A stretch of DNA of 60,381 nt, taken from assembly GCF_000313135.1 (NCBI RefSeq), contig NW_004457329.1, positions 1,269-61,649 on the forward strand, written 5' to 3'. A program made the translations under genes and the position numbers. This document shows positions 10,516 through 21,600 of this stretch, piece by piece. The notes beneath the pieces were generated by a model, which worked only from the letters and a program-made list of their open reading frames with translations, was not told the DNA's origin and ran no database searches. Position 1 is the first letter of the stretch. Every line of letters starts with the position of its first letter. This stretch comes from Acanthamoeba castellanii str. Neff. Lineage: Eukaryota; Discosea; Longamoebia; Acanthamoebidae.

Positions 10516-12618
10516 AGCAGTGGGCGAGTGCGCCAGGGCAGGTACCGATCCACTCGAGGCCCTTGGCCTGCTTGACGATGTCGCTGTTGAAGTCGCCCGG
10601 CACGAAGCTTTGCTCCATGCCCGAGTAAATGCACACCGGCACCTGCAGGTGGTACACAACGGGCGTCACTGATTGCTAAGACGTGCGTGTGCGTGTGCGT
10701 GTGCGTGTGCGTGTGCGTGTGCGTGTGCGTGTGCGTGTGCGTGTGCGTGTGCGTGTGCGTGTGCGTGTGGTCTTGCGTGTCGAATCGTACCATGAGGAGC
10801 ATACGGGGATCCATCAGCAGCCGCAGCACGTCGCCGGCATTGCCGAACACTCTCGAGGCAATGCCCGGGCGGGTGCCAACCAGCTCCGAGTTCACTGTGC
10901 GCAGCGCCGTAAGACCTCAGCCACAGCGAGCAGAGAAAGGCCCACACTGAGGAGGGGGGATTGGAGCGTACCGCCCTGCCTCTCGACGAGGAGGCGATCG
11001 CTGGCGTCGGTCCCCTTCCGCTCCTTCTCCGTCACCTCCTTGCCCAGCGTGAGGAACAGCAGCACGCCGACGACCGCCACGCCCAGGAAGATGTAGAACA
11101 GAATATCCCTGCGTTTCACAACACCAGCGTTCGCATTGTGTGTCGTGTGTCGTGTGTCGTGTGTCGTGTGTCGTGTGTCGTGTGTCGTGTGTCGTGTGTC
11201 GTGTGTCGTGTGTCGTGTGTCGTGTGTCGTGTGTCGTGTGTCAGTCATGAGTGAGTGGGTGGGGGTGTGAAATAGAATCAAAGGCTTCTGGGCAAGGAGT
11301 GGGGTGCGAATTACCGAGCTTGGTCCTGGTTACTGCCGCCGTACATGAAGATGCAACCGGCCACCAGGTTGCCCACCACTTGGGTCAACTGTGGAGGGAA
11401 GAAGCCAACGCCAACGCCAAGGACGCCACGCGGGTGAGAAGCAGATGACCACCCCACCACAAGCGCGACGCGGCAAAGACCAAATAGAGTGGCCGACCTG
11501 GAAGATGCAGAAGAAGATGCCCGTGAAGAGGCCCATGGCCGACTTGGATTCCTTGTTTTGCGAGCGAGCATAGTTCGACGCAGCCGCGGTCAGGTAGGAT
11601 CCTGTGCAGACGAGAGGGCGTTATTTCCATCGCGAGCGTGCGTGAGTGCAGTGATGGTGGTGGGTGGTGGTGGGTGGTGGGAGACGTACCCTGAGCAGTC
11701 CAGAGGACGCCAGCGCCGCAACCGAGCACGACCGCAGCAGGAATCAACGTGCCTGGGCGCAAGAGCGGTGGAGGAGGAGGAGTACGACGGGCGCGTGTGT
11801 CAGTGTGAGCCAACACCCCCAATTCGCACGAACAATGGGGCTATACCCCAGGCAGGGTAGAGGTTGGCGGCGGTGAGAGGGATGTAGGCCGCGCCGCCCA
11901 CCAAGAGAGCGAAACGAGGCGGAAGCAGATTGGCGATCTTCAGAGTAGGCGGGGACACGACACGACACACACACACACACACGACACGACACACACACGA
12001 CACACACACACGACACACACGTGCGGGCGTATCACGCAACACGCACACCCACGACACAACAACGGAGTCAGACTTGGCCGTGATGTTTGCTTGAAAAGCG
12101 CGAGCGACGTACGGGCGAGGCGATGAACAGGGACGAAATGCAAAACGAGGCGTAGAGCGCCGCAAGCGACCAGAACCTGGAGGAGGAGGAGGAGGTGATC
12201 ATAAGGAGAGCCCCGATCAGAGCAGTGTCGGGAGTGGAACGACGTCGGCAGGAGAGCAAGGCCGTGCGTACCCCATTTTGCCGGGGACCAAGCTCGACTC
12301 CAGGTTCTGGGTGGTCCTGCGTAGCGGGGAGGTGGGCGAGTGTTAGCGCGAACCTCCCATGACCAACGCTCCACGTACGCGGGAATACCCGGCGGGCTGG
12401 CCCCTCACTAATCACTTTTAAAACCTCTATTTTTGTCACATTATGTGACAACAAAATCAGAAGGAGAGATGGGGGGGGAGGTACGAGAAGGCAAAGAAAA
12501 TGAGGAAGAATGAGACGCTGAGGATGAGGGCATTGAAGAGATGGCGCTTGCCGCCGCCCTCGGCCTGCGGCGGTTCCAGGGCTTCATAGCCTCCTCGTCG
12601 CTTGGTCGGGTCCTCCAT
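9758..12618 (-). CDS. UNC93-like major-facilitator membrane protein
   Basis: Start MEDPTKRRGGYEALEPP at 12618. A cytosolic leader is followed by the UNC-93 signature across the first intron: ILSVSFFLIFFAFS joined to TTQNLESSLVPGKMG. Later spans include FWSLAALYASFCISSLFIAS, LVGGAAYIPLTAANLYPAWG, PAAVVLGCGAGVLWTAQG, AMGLFTGIFFCIFQVGHSI and LFYIFLGVAVVGVLLFLTLG, then a charged central loop (KEVTEKERKGTDASDRLLVE) and VYGAFDAAASVLLGRMADVVG. The C-terminus is SAGKKLEEEDEGHYD. Eleven or twelve spans are expected. The family includes UNC93A-type proteins of unclear transport role and UNC93B1, a Toll-receptor chaperone in animals; the latter role cannot be assumed here. Four introns carry long simple repeats. 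Confidence 0.83.
10683..10770. repeat. (GTGTGC)n hexanucleotide array in a UNC93 intron
   Basis: About 88 bases, some 14 to 15 near-perfect copies of GTGTGC, strictly alternating purine and pyrimidine. It lies in the intron between the exon ending PRMLLM and the one encoding VPVCIYSGMEQSF. Such tracts favour left-handed Z-DNA under supercoiling. Confidence 0.93.
11137..11242. repeat. (GTGTGTC)n heptanucleotide tandem array in a UNC93 intron
   Basis: About 106 bases, roughly 15 uninterrupted copies of a 7-base unit. It sits upstream of the exon encoding RDILFYIFLG on the minus strand. The absence of substitutions between copies suggests recent expansion. Confidence 0.93.
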
Positions 12619-12833
12619 TCTGTGTCTGTTCTCTCGATCGGTGCTGTTCTCTCGGCGGGCGGCAAACACAAACAACCAGGACCACAAACCAACAGCCAAC
12701 TTCCTGTCTCCCCACCGGCTTTCTCCTGCGGTCTTTCACGACGGCCGGTTCGCGCTTCTTACATTCTCGGGCGTACACGGTCAATTCCCGCATTGAAGTT
12801 TCGGAATTTGAGGAATGAAGATAAAATGCGCAA

Positions 12834-15800
12834 CTACTGGAACGCGTCGAGGAGTTGTCGCCACTCGGTGAGAAGGTCGGCCGTGGTCTTGGCGCCGTGG
12901 ATTACACCGTCGCGGGTGCGCACGCTGACAGTGCCCTCGGTACGCTCGCGCTCGCCCACGACCAGGATGTAGTTGTACTGCTTCTCCTGTGCCTCCTTGA
13001 TCCGCTTGGGCAGCGTCAGCTTCGTCCGGCCGTCCAGGTCCACGAAGAACTCGTTGAACTTGTCCTCCCTGCCATCACACCGGCCGGTCCGAGCCATCAT
13101 CAGCAACCACGATAGAGTACTCAAAGGGTCGGTCTAGACTAGTCTTGTGCAAGGAGTGGTAGTGCTGGGCGTACCGCTGCTTCTGCAGCTGAGCGTGGAC
13201 CTGCTTGGCGTAGTCGTAGTGATCGTCAGTGACTGGCAGGATGACGCTTTGCCGCGGAGAGAGCCAGAAGGGCCACTTGCCCGAGGTGTGCTCCAGCAGG
13301 ATCGCCATCATCCTACATACACCACACGTCCGTGTTCGCGACGACGTCGTGAGTACGAGCCGCAGGGTATGAGGGTCTGGGCCAAGGTTTGTCACCTTTC
13401 GACAGAACCGAAGATGGCCCGGTGGATCATGACCGGCGTGTGGTAGGCATCGTCCAGGCCCTGGTACTTGAGCCCGAAACGGAGGGGAAGCTGGAAGTCG
13501 AGCTGGATCGTGGCGCACTGGTGCTTGCGCTTGAGCGCATCGGTGACTTCGATGTCGATCTTGGGGCCATAGAATGCGCCATCGCCCTCGTTGATGCGCC
13601 ACGAGTGGCCGAACCGCGATAGCGACTGCTTGAGCGCGTCCTCGGCCTGTGTGTGTGTGTGTGTGTGTGGTAAAAACGACTTTAAGGTTAGGTCTCGGCC
13701 GACAGGGGCAAGCCCTCTGCTCCGAGGGACCCGGGAGGCCACCTTGTTCCACAGGGCGAGCTCGCCCAGGTACTTCTCTGGCCGAGTCGACAGCTGAACA
13801 GCGAATTCGAATCCGAAAATGGAGTACACCTGATGAAGTCGCGCAGCAGCCGACAGTGTGAGACCAAGAGGGGTGCTGCCATGGGGGCGCGTGGGGGAGG
13901 GGGAAGAGAGGGAGTCGGACCTTTCTCAAAAAGTCGAGGCAGCCACCGATTTCGCTTTCGATCTGGTCCTCGGCACAGAAGATGTGGGCATCATCTTGCT
14001 GGAACCGCCGAACACGAGTGAGGCCTAATCAAGAAAAAGGTGAAGGGTTGGTCGTGGACTCACACAAGAAACCAACGCAAAGACGAGACGAGACGAAGCG
14101 GTTGATCGCGCACCTGTGAGGGCTCCGGAGAGCTCGTTGCGGTGAAGTACGCCAAAATCAGCAAGCCGCAGCGGAAGGTCTCTGTAGGAGTAGTGTCCGC
14201 CGGAGAAGATGAGACAGTGCGCCGGGCAGTTCATCGGTTTGAGGCCCATCACCTGCGCGAGAGAAGAGAATGGGGTGAGCGTGCATTAGCACGACGAAGA
14301 CTCTCTCGCGTCCTGCGCTTTCCGGAATTGAGCGTACCTCCTCCTTGCCAGCCGACGGGGAGTGGTGATGGTGAGCGCAGGAGTGGCCCTCCCTCGCGTG
14401 TCCGTGATCGTGCCCGTGAGCGTGGGACGCGCCCGTGACGGCGAACATGTCGTCCTTGTAGTTTTGCCAGTGGCCCGAAGTCTCCCAGAGCTCTTTGTTG
14501 AACACCAGCGGCGTGATGACCTCCTGATAGCCCCGCACCCGGTACTCGTCGCGAACAAAGTTCATCAACCTGGGAGATGCGTTAGTGCTCCACGGCAGCA
14601 GATGCCCCACGTGTGCGCGCGTACTTGTTGTAAATCTTGGCGCCGGGCGGCAGGAAGAAGGCGTTGCCGGGGCTCCACTGGTGGAACATAAACAGGCCCT
14701 GTTTCTTGCCGATCAGCCGGTGGTCCCTCTTCGCCGCCTCCTCCTGCAAAAAGCAGTACAGGGCTTTTTAGTTGGCTGGCGGCACAGCAAAGATGGAGAG
14801 TGAGGGAGGAGGTGATGGACTTGCCTGGAGCGTCAACCATTCCTTGAGAAGCTCTTTCTTCGGGAAGGCGATGCCGTACACTCTCTGTAGAAGTGGGCGC
14901 GTCGAATCGCCCTTCCAATACGCACCGGACACCTTCACCAGCTTGAACCCTTTCACCAGGCCCTGTCGTGGTTTGTCGCCAAAGAGGGGCGGTGAGGGAG
15001 ATGGCGATCGAAGTGTACACCCGACTCAGCTTCCCTCGACTGCGTTGCGCATTATAGAGTGAGGGAGATTACCGTGTGCGGGATGTGGGGTCCTCGGCAC
15101 AAGTCGATGAACTCTCCACACTTGTAGAGCGTCAGCTCCTCGCCCGCCGGGATGGCCTCGATGATCTCCCTAGACGAGCGCACCTCTGCAGTCAGCCAGC
15201 GGATGTGTGACCACGACATGGCTACGTGGAGGAAACTGGGGCCGGCTGAGTACCGCTTAAAGTCGTTGTAGGCAAACATCTGTAGGGCAAAGTCGCGCGA
15301 CACGGTCATCCGCTCAAACTGTCTCTTCTCCTTGGCAAAGGCCTCCACCCTCTTCTCGAGCTCGGCAAAGTCCTCCGTGGAGGCACCTGTCGCTCCCTCG
15401 CCCGGTTGAAGGAAGAACTCGTAGAAGAAACCACCTACGGTCGGGCGCGAGTGGAGGTGTAAATGTCAACCGTTGCCACACACAAACAACACACACACAC
15501 ATGCGGTTGACTAAGTACGTACCCAGGCCGCCCTTTTCATCGGACAGGGCCGGTCCGTCGCAGAGCTGGACCTTGGCCGACGATTCTGCGTGTTCCCCAG
15601 TTGCAGGGGAATACTCGCGCTCAATCGCAAGACCCAGGAGGTGCGAAGCGGAGTGCCAGAACACCCCGGCGCCCTCAGGGGGAATCGAACTGGGCGATGG
15701 CACAGATGAGGAGGTGAGCCCACAAGCAGGTAAGGTAAGTCGATCACCACCATCAAAGGCATGACGGCTACCTTGAGCAGCTCCAGGTGACAGTCCTGCT

Positions 15801-16498
15801 CGAGCGGTCGGGACGCGTCCCACAACTCGCCGTTCACGCGCGCTACGACCACCTCGCGAGCCAACCCCTCGGATATGCCTGGCCGAGGGTCAGAGTATGC
15901 CAGGTCGACCACACGTTCAACACCACGAAACATGTCACACAGGTTTCTCTGTGCGTACTGGCAGCGACTTGAAGTGGGGTGGTGGACGAGGAGGTATCGA
16001 TGATCCGGCCATCGGGTAGGGTGATCTTGATCGGGTGGGGTCCTTCTCCCGCAGCGGCCTGCGCTTCCTTGCCGGTCTGCTGTCGTTCCCACTCCTCGCG
16101 CCACAGCTCCAAACGCCGCTGCATGAACGGCGGCAGCGACGACGGGGCCTTTCCTGGGCGTGCTTCGGCCGGCACTGCACGGTTGTTTCATGCTTAGTTG
16201 ATCTGATTTAACTTTTACTTTATTGATCATTAATTGTTACAAAGGTATGCAGTGTACCGGCGCGGTGGGTCACAACGGAGGCAGAGGCGAAGCGCCGGAG
16301 AAAGGGTCGCTCTCCAGCCAGGCTGGGAGGCCGAACTCGGACTGATCGGGAGAAACATGCGGCCGGGGTCCGCATGCTGCCTGATTTCTGCGCACATGTC
16401 CTCTGCTGCGTCAGCAAGAACGATGAGGCTGGCACCCGCCCCATCGATCTGCGAACAGACGCAGCCGTTGCAGAAGCCGCACCAGCGCCCCTTCTCAT
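12834..16498 (-). CDS. Threonyl-tRNA synthetase with a predicted mitochondrial leader and a His-rich insertion
   Basis: Start at 16498 ([20 protein letters not shown]), which gives an Arg/Ser/Ala-rich leader almost free of acidic residues, typical of mitochondrial import; a start after the first intron, near [12 protein letters not shown], could give a cytosolic form. A TGS domain follows ([15 protein letters not shown]), then the editing domain with [10 protein letters not shown] and [16 protein letters not shown]. The class II core has motif 1 near [26 protein letters not shown], motif 2 FGVLHRNE and motif 3 [10 protein letters not shown]. The three zinc ligands known from this family (Cys in MNCPAH, His in LHRNE, His in IHRAI) are all present. 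The anticodon-binding domain runs from [12 protein letters not shown] to [13 protein letters not shown]. Between DDMFAVTG and MGLKPMNC is an unusual insert with ten His residues (14338-14438). Confidence 0.93.
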
Positions 16499-16581
16499 CT
16501 TGTCTTTGTCTAGAATAATGAACAGCAAGAAAGAAATAAAAGATATATGGCTGAGAAAGTGCTTTATAAAAAATCAGCGAG
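16499..16581. promoter_or_regulatory. 83-base divergent promoter between ThrRS and the hydroxylysine-kinase-like gene
   Basis: Only 83 bases separate the two divergent start codons. The stretch is A/T-rich compared with its surroundings. A minus-strand TATAAA (plus 16563-16568) lies about 65 bases before the synthetase ATG, a workable distance for a TATA box. The plus-strand reading of the same sequence is too near the ATG at 16582 to serve that gene. If the synthetase really starts in its second exon, the region would be longer. Confidence 0.5.
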
Positions 16582-18155
16582 ATGAGTTGGAAGCCAGAGG
16601 TGAGCGTGGAGGAAGCCAGCGCACTGCTTGCGAAAGTCTATGGCCTGGTTGGAGAAAGTGTGACGGCACTGCCCGGCTACGACGACGCCGTACCCCCTCC
16701 AGTCCCCACAGCTAATGGGAGCATTGCCACTCCGCTGACGTCAATGGCTATGTTTGGGTGAGGCAGAACTTCTGCGTCAGGACGGCCGACGGAGGCAAGT
16801 ACACCCTCAAGTTTTCTCACTTCGGCGAGAGCGAGGGTACGGCAGCTGCAGCTGCAACCATTCGGCTTCGAGTGGCTCGCGTCTATCGCCTTACACGCCG
16901 AGCGCCGCAGGGTTTCTTGACATGCAGAATCAAAGCATGGAGTGGCTGGTGAACAAGGGACTGTGCGCTCCGGCTGCTATTCCCTCCGTCTCTGGCGCAC
17001 TCATTCCGCAAGTCACACGTACATTCGTGCTCGCTTCCTTGGATTGTGACCTGATGACTTCCTGTTGGCTGACCCCGTTCGTGTCTCAGTGAAGAAGCCC
17101 GGCGGCGGAGAGGAGCAGACCTTTGTGCGCTTGCTCAAGTTCATCGAAGGTAGCACTCTCATGCATGCCGCTCCCTCTCCGCAGCTTTACCACTCTGTGG
17201 GCGCGTTTGCGGCCAAGATGGATCAGGTACTGTTCCCAACGACGTTTGGCCAGAACACAACGACTTACATGCCCGGCAGGCCTGGACAGGGTTCAGTCAC
17301 CCGTTCGTACGCACTGACTACGCTTGGGATATCAAAAACCTGATGGGCATGAAACCATACGTGTCGTCCCTCACGCGAGCCGAGACCCCCGCTCCACAGA
17401 TCAGTTCGTCGGACCCAATGCTCCTTCTTGCTGTACCGCTCCTCCGCTTGCTAATAATGTGTTATTATGCGTCTTCGTTTGTCACAGAACTTGTGGAAGC
17501 TGTGTTCGATCAATTTGAGAAGGAGGTCCTTCCGCTCCTCGACTCTATCCCATCTGGCGTGATCCACGTAAGTACTTTGCGAACCCCAAACCGATGAAAT
17601 GGAGTGTGGCGACGGGTTGACTGAGCGATTCGCTGTGCCACTCCATACAGTGTGACGGTAACGCGCTCAACATCATCGTGGACGAGGAAAGAAACGAGGT
17701 GAAGGCATTCATCGACTTTGGCGACGTCTCTCACACCAATCTTGTGAACGAGCTGGCCATCTTGATGGCCTATGCCATGATCGACAAGATCCGCAAGGAG
17801 GAGAAAGCCGAGGGTGGGCCTGGAGCGGAGAAGGACACGAGGATACTGGAGGTCGGCAAAAACGTACTGCAGGGCTATGGCCAAGTGAGCCCGCTCTCCG
17901 ATACCGAGCTGCGGCTACTGCCCTGCCTGGTGAAGGCCCGGCTGGTGACCTCCGTTCTCTTCAGTGCCCACACTTTGCTCCAGCGACCAGAGGACAAGGA
18001 CTACCTCACGGTACACTCTCAGCCCTGGCCTCTTCTCCTAAGACTGTCCAGCTCATCGACATTGACAGGTGGATGCTCGCCCGGGCTGGATTCTGCTGCA
18101 GCTGCTTTCCTCCCGCTCCGACGCAGAACTCCTGGCGACCCTTCGCCCCTGCTGA
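16582..18155 (+). CDS. Hydroxylysine-kinase-like protein (APH/choline kinase fold, HYKK/AGPHD1 family)
   Basis: Start MSWKPEVSVEEASALLAKVY at 16582. The first intron, 16690-16766, joins LPGYDDA to NFCVRTADGGKYTLKFSH, the N-lobe with the ATP-binding Lys. Later exons give MEWLVNKGL, FSHPFVRTDYAWDIKNLMG and FDQFEKEVLPLLDSIPSG. The catalytic loop spans an intron: GVIH joined to CDGNALNIIVD. The usual HGD of this fold reads HCD here. The metal-binding motif follows as VKAFIDFGDVSHTNLVNEL. The C-terminus (PGWILLQLLSSRSDAEL) matches the family. HYKK phosphorylates 5-hydroxylysine with GTP in animals; relatives use other amino alcohols, so the substrate is open. Stop TGA at 18153. Confidence 0.8.
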
Positions 18156-18674
18156 TTGCGGTCTGTTCCCTCGCCAAGTAAGTTCGCACCGTGCACCACC
18201 AACGTGCTTCTGCTTTGTTTGGCCTAAGTCGTCAAGGACCCCACTCGCCAATCCACCAAAAAACCGGGGGCCGAGGCTAGATCCTCGTGGTGGCCGCAAA
18301 AGAGCCAATATTATTATTTGGGGCGAGAAGCAACTGTCGGCTGATTGATTAGATTGATTTTCTACAACCCGGCGGTGGGGGCATTCGCTCTTGCTTCGCA
18401 CCTCTTCAGCCTCCTTCCTGCTGGCCTCCTCCTCCTTCCTCTCCAACTGATACGCCGTCGACCACGACGACGAAGACGGAAGTTCGGACCGAAAAGGAAA
18501 GAGAATCGAATCGAGGCGGACGGACCCGCAACTGCATCATTTACGACTGATCGAGGTGGCAGTGCCATCTTGCGACGCGAGACGAAACTGAAGAAGTCAG
18601 AGAAATTGGTAAAGTGTAAGAGTAGGGCGGACAATCAGCAGAAGTTGCAAGGAGCGCCTGCTACGACGAAGGAA
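18156..18674. other. Intergenic region and 5' leader of the RhoGEF gene
   Basis: About 520 bases with no supported gene. An open frame from 18345 runs in frame into the RhoGEF but begins with unremarkable hydrophobic then poly-Arg sequence, so the start at 18675, right before the calponin-homology domain, is preferred. The stretch TATTATTATTTGG near 18309-18321 is A/T-rich and may belong to the promoter. Confidence 0.4.
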
Positions 18675-21600
18675 ATGGGAGATGTCGTCGTGGGCACGAA
18701 GCTGATCCGCAACTTCTTGCTACGCGAGCTAGCATTGCGGCGATGGCTCGAGCAGATTCTTGTCGAAGATCTGAACCCAGCGGGCGGAGCCGCCGATGCG
18801 GGCAAGCAAATCACCATCTGGGACAATCTCAAGGACGGCGTGCTGCTCTGTCGCGTCATGCTCACCTTGAAGCCCAATTCCGTGCCCAAGATTCACGAGG
18901 AGAAGGCCGTTTTCAGGCGTAAGGAGAATCTCTTCTTCTTCCTCGAGGCCCTCGATGAACACGACTTTCCCGCCAAGAAGAAGTTCACCGTCGCCGATCT
19001 TTACGAGGAGAAGAACCTCATCAAAGTCCTGTACGTATTGGGCTTCTTTTTGTGCTCTCATCCTACCTTCACACAAGCGCCACCCCACACCAGCAGCGCT
19101 CCTTTGTTTGCACTGTTGGTGCGCCGTGCTTACGCGTGAGCGACACTCGTGTAGGGAGTGTATTGAAGAGCTGGCGAAGATAGCGGTGCTCGAGTGGAAC
19201 TTCTACTTCAAGCTCAAGTCGGCCGGCGAGATCGAGGAGGAACTCGGAATGACGGAGGGCAAGCTCTTCACCGATGCGGATAAGGCGCGCGCCGTGCGCA
19301 TCCTCACCTGCCACCTTCAGGTACGTCTCGGTTTCTCTGCGACTGTGTGCGTGTGCGTCGCACATGTGTGTCAGTGGCTCACGATCAGCACCGCTTTGTC
19401 GTGCAGGAGACGAGCAAGCGAGCTCAGCGGAACTTTTCCTCGGTCTACATTCCCGCCACCAAGCGGGTGGTGGCGTCAAAGGCGAAGTTGGTCACACGGG
19501 AAGCGGCCTCTACGTATGGGATCGGGGCTGGGGCAATCATCGCTGCATCCCTCGGAGCCCAGTCTTCCGGCGAAAGAAGCTCCTCGCTCGCCGCAACCGA
19601 ATCAGAGGAGATCATCAGCATCAAGGACGCCGAGCCCTCCTCGCCCCGGAGCCAATCACCACGCAAACCCCTGCCGCCGCTCCCATCGCCCCGATCACAG
19701 GCCCCCTCGCCACCGTCGCAGGAGCCGGACGCCTCGACTCGGCGGGTCACTGTCGTCACCATCGACGAGGGCCAGGAAAAGGGCAAAGAGAAGGTGCTAG
19801 AATTAGAAGACGGCGAGAGCAGCCCCAGATCGGTGATCGTCATCACCCTTTCGCCACGTACATTCCCTCGCGGACGCCAACTTACCGCAAACTTGTTGTG
19901 CTGCCATAGTGACGCGCCTTCTGTGTTTTTGCTTTCTTTGTTAACAGAGGAAGAAGAGATCCTGATGCGGGGCGTAGTCAAGCTGCAAGCCCTTCTCCGA
20001 GGCAGGCTGGCGCGTGTGAAATACAGGAAGAAGCGTGCGTTCACCCTCCCGCCGCCACCTTTTTGGCATGAGCGGCCACCCCATCGGGCCACCAAAGGGG
20101 GCTGACGTTCTACATGCATCGGCTTCGTAGTGAGGAATGCGGCCTACAGAGAAAGCGTGGCCCGTGAAATTGAGAAGACCGAGCAGGACTACGTCGACAA
20201 CCTTCGACTCCTCTCCGAGGTACCGATTTGTATTCCTTCGTGCCCTGTTTTACTACGGACGCTTGGCTCATGTCCGGGTCTCGTGTGCGCAGGTCTTCTT
20301 GGAGCCGTTGCGAAAAGAGCTGGAATCGAAGGACGAGGCCCTCGAAGGGTTCAAGGGAGTGTTTGCAGATATCCAGGTCTGTGCTCTTTTTGGTGGCACG
20401 ACTGCTGTTTAACGTGATGCTCACTACCCCCTTCATCCCACCGTGTGCTCGCTCCAGGTGATTCGTAACTACAACGGCAAGATGCTGAACGATATCAAGC
20501 CGCGTCTCGCCAAATGGCACCCCAACCAGTCGTTGGGCGATATCTTCCTGCAAGTTGTACGCGCATCACCACTCATGACCCGACACCGGCCCCGCTTTTA
20601 TCCGCTTTTTCGAAATGTGAATGCTCACACTCAACGCCTCCTCGTTGAACAGGCCGCATTTTTGAAAGCGTACACGCAGTACGTCACCAAGTACAACAAG
20701 GCCATCGCTCACATCACCAGCCTGAAGAAGCAGATGCCCAAGTTTCGACAATTCCTCGAGGTAATGACGCTTGAGACGCTCTTCGCGGTGATCGTTCCGA
20801 TCGCTAAGAGCGCTCTGTTCACGTGCTGTGTCCAGGAATGCGCCGAGAAGGCGAATGGCCAGGACATCGCCGCTTTGCTGATTCAGCCCGTCCAGCGTAT
20901 CCCTCGATACCAGCTGCTTCTCAAAGACCTGATTAGCCACAGCGATCCCGAACATCTGGTATGTGCAGGGCTGTGCCCAGTTCCCGCACCCACCGCCATG
21001 GCATAACGGCTGACGCTGTGACACGCCTTCCCCTAGGATTACGAATCGCTCGGGAAAGCTGCGGAGAAGATCAGAGAGGTGGCGGTGTACATAGAAAAGA
21101 GGTGCGAGGAGGCCGAGAATATCACCAAGGTCAGCGAGATCCAGTCCAGACTCTTCGGCAAGATAGACGTACGTGTCTCCATTCACCTTCGTAACCGCCT
21201 CGGCGATGTGATGTCGCTGGCGCTTGAGGGTTGTCGTGCTAATCGTTGTTTGGCGTCGGTGATTGTCGATCGTGCAGAATCTGGCGCAGGCGTCGCGTAA
21301 GTACGTGCGACAGGGCGAGATGGTGGTGTGGTCGCTGGAGAACAAGAAGAAGGAGAACCGAGTCGTGATCCTGTTCAACGACCTGCTGCTCGAAACCAAG
21401 CCCATGGTCAAGAAGGGCCGGAAGGGCGAGCCGGACCTCCAGGTCCTCAAGTACCTCCACTCGTGGAACCTCTACCACGTCTCCCCCGCGCCCATGCCCG
21501 ACACCGAACGTTCGTCTTTCCTCCCCCTTCTTCCCAAGCGCGCACGACAACTCACTTGACGGCGACGGTGCGCGGTGTCAAACGTCGACAGGCGACAAGT

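Noticed and set aside
9921..10628. 235-residue plus-strand open frame
   Set aside because: It lies antisense to UNC93 exons that show conserved membrane segments, and includes intronic repeats.
11137..11242. Regular repeat array that could suggest CRISPR
   Set aside because: The unit is 7 bases with no spacers, in an intron of a eukaryotic gene. It is a minisatellite.
13075..13929. 284-residue minus-strand frame in the ThrRS gene
   Set aside because: It reads through introns and in the wrong frame for most of its length; only short parts coincide with real ThrRS exons.
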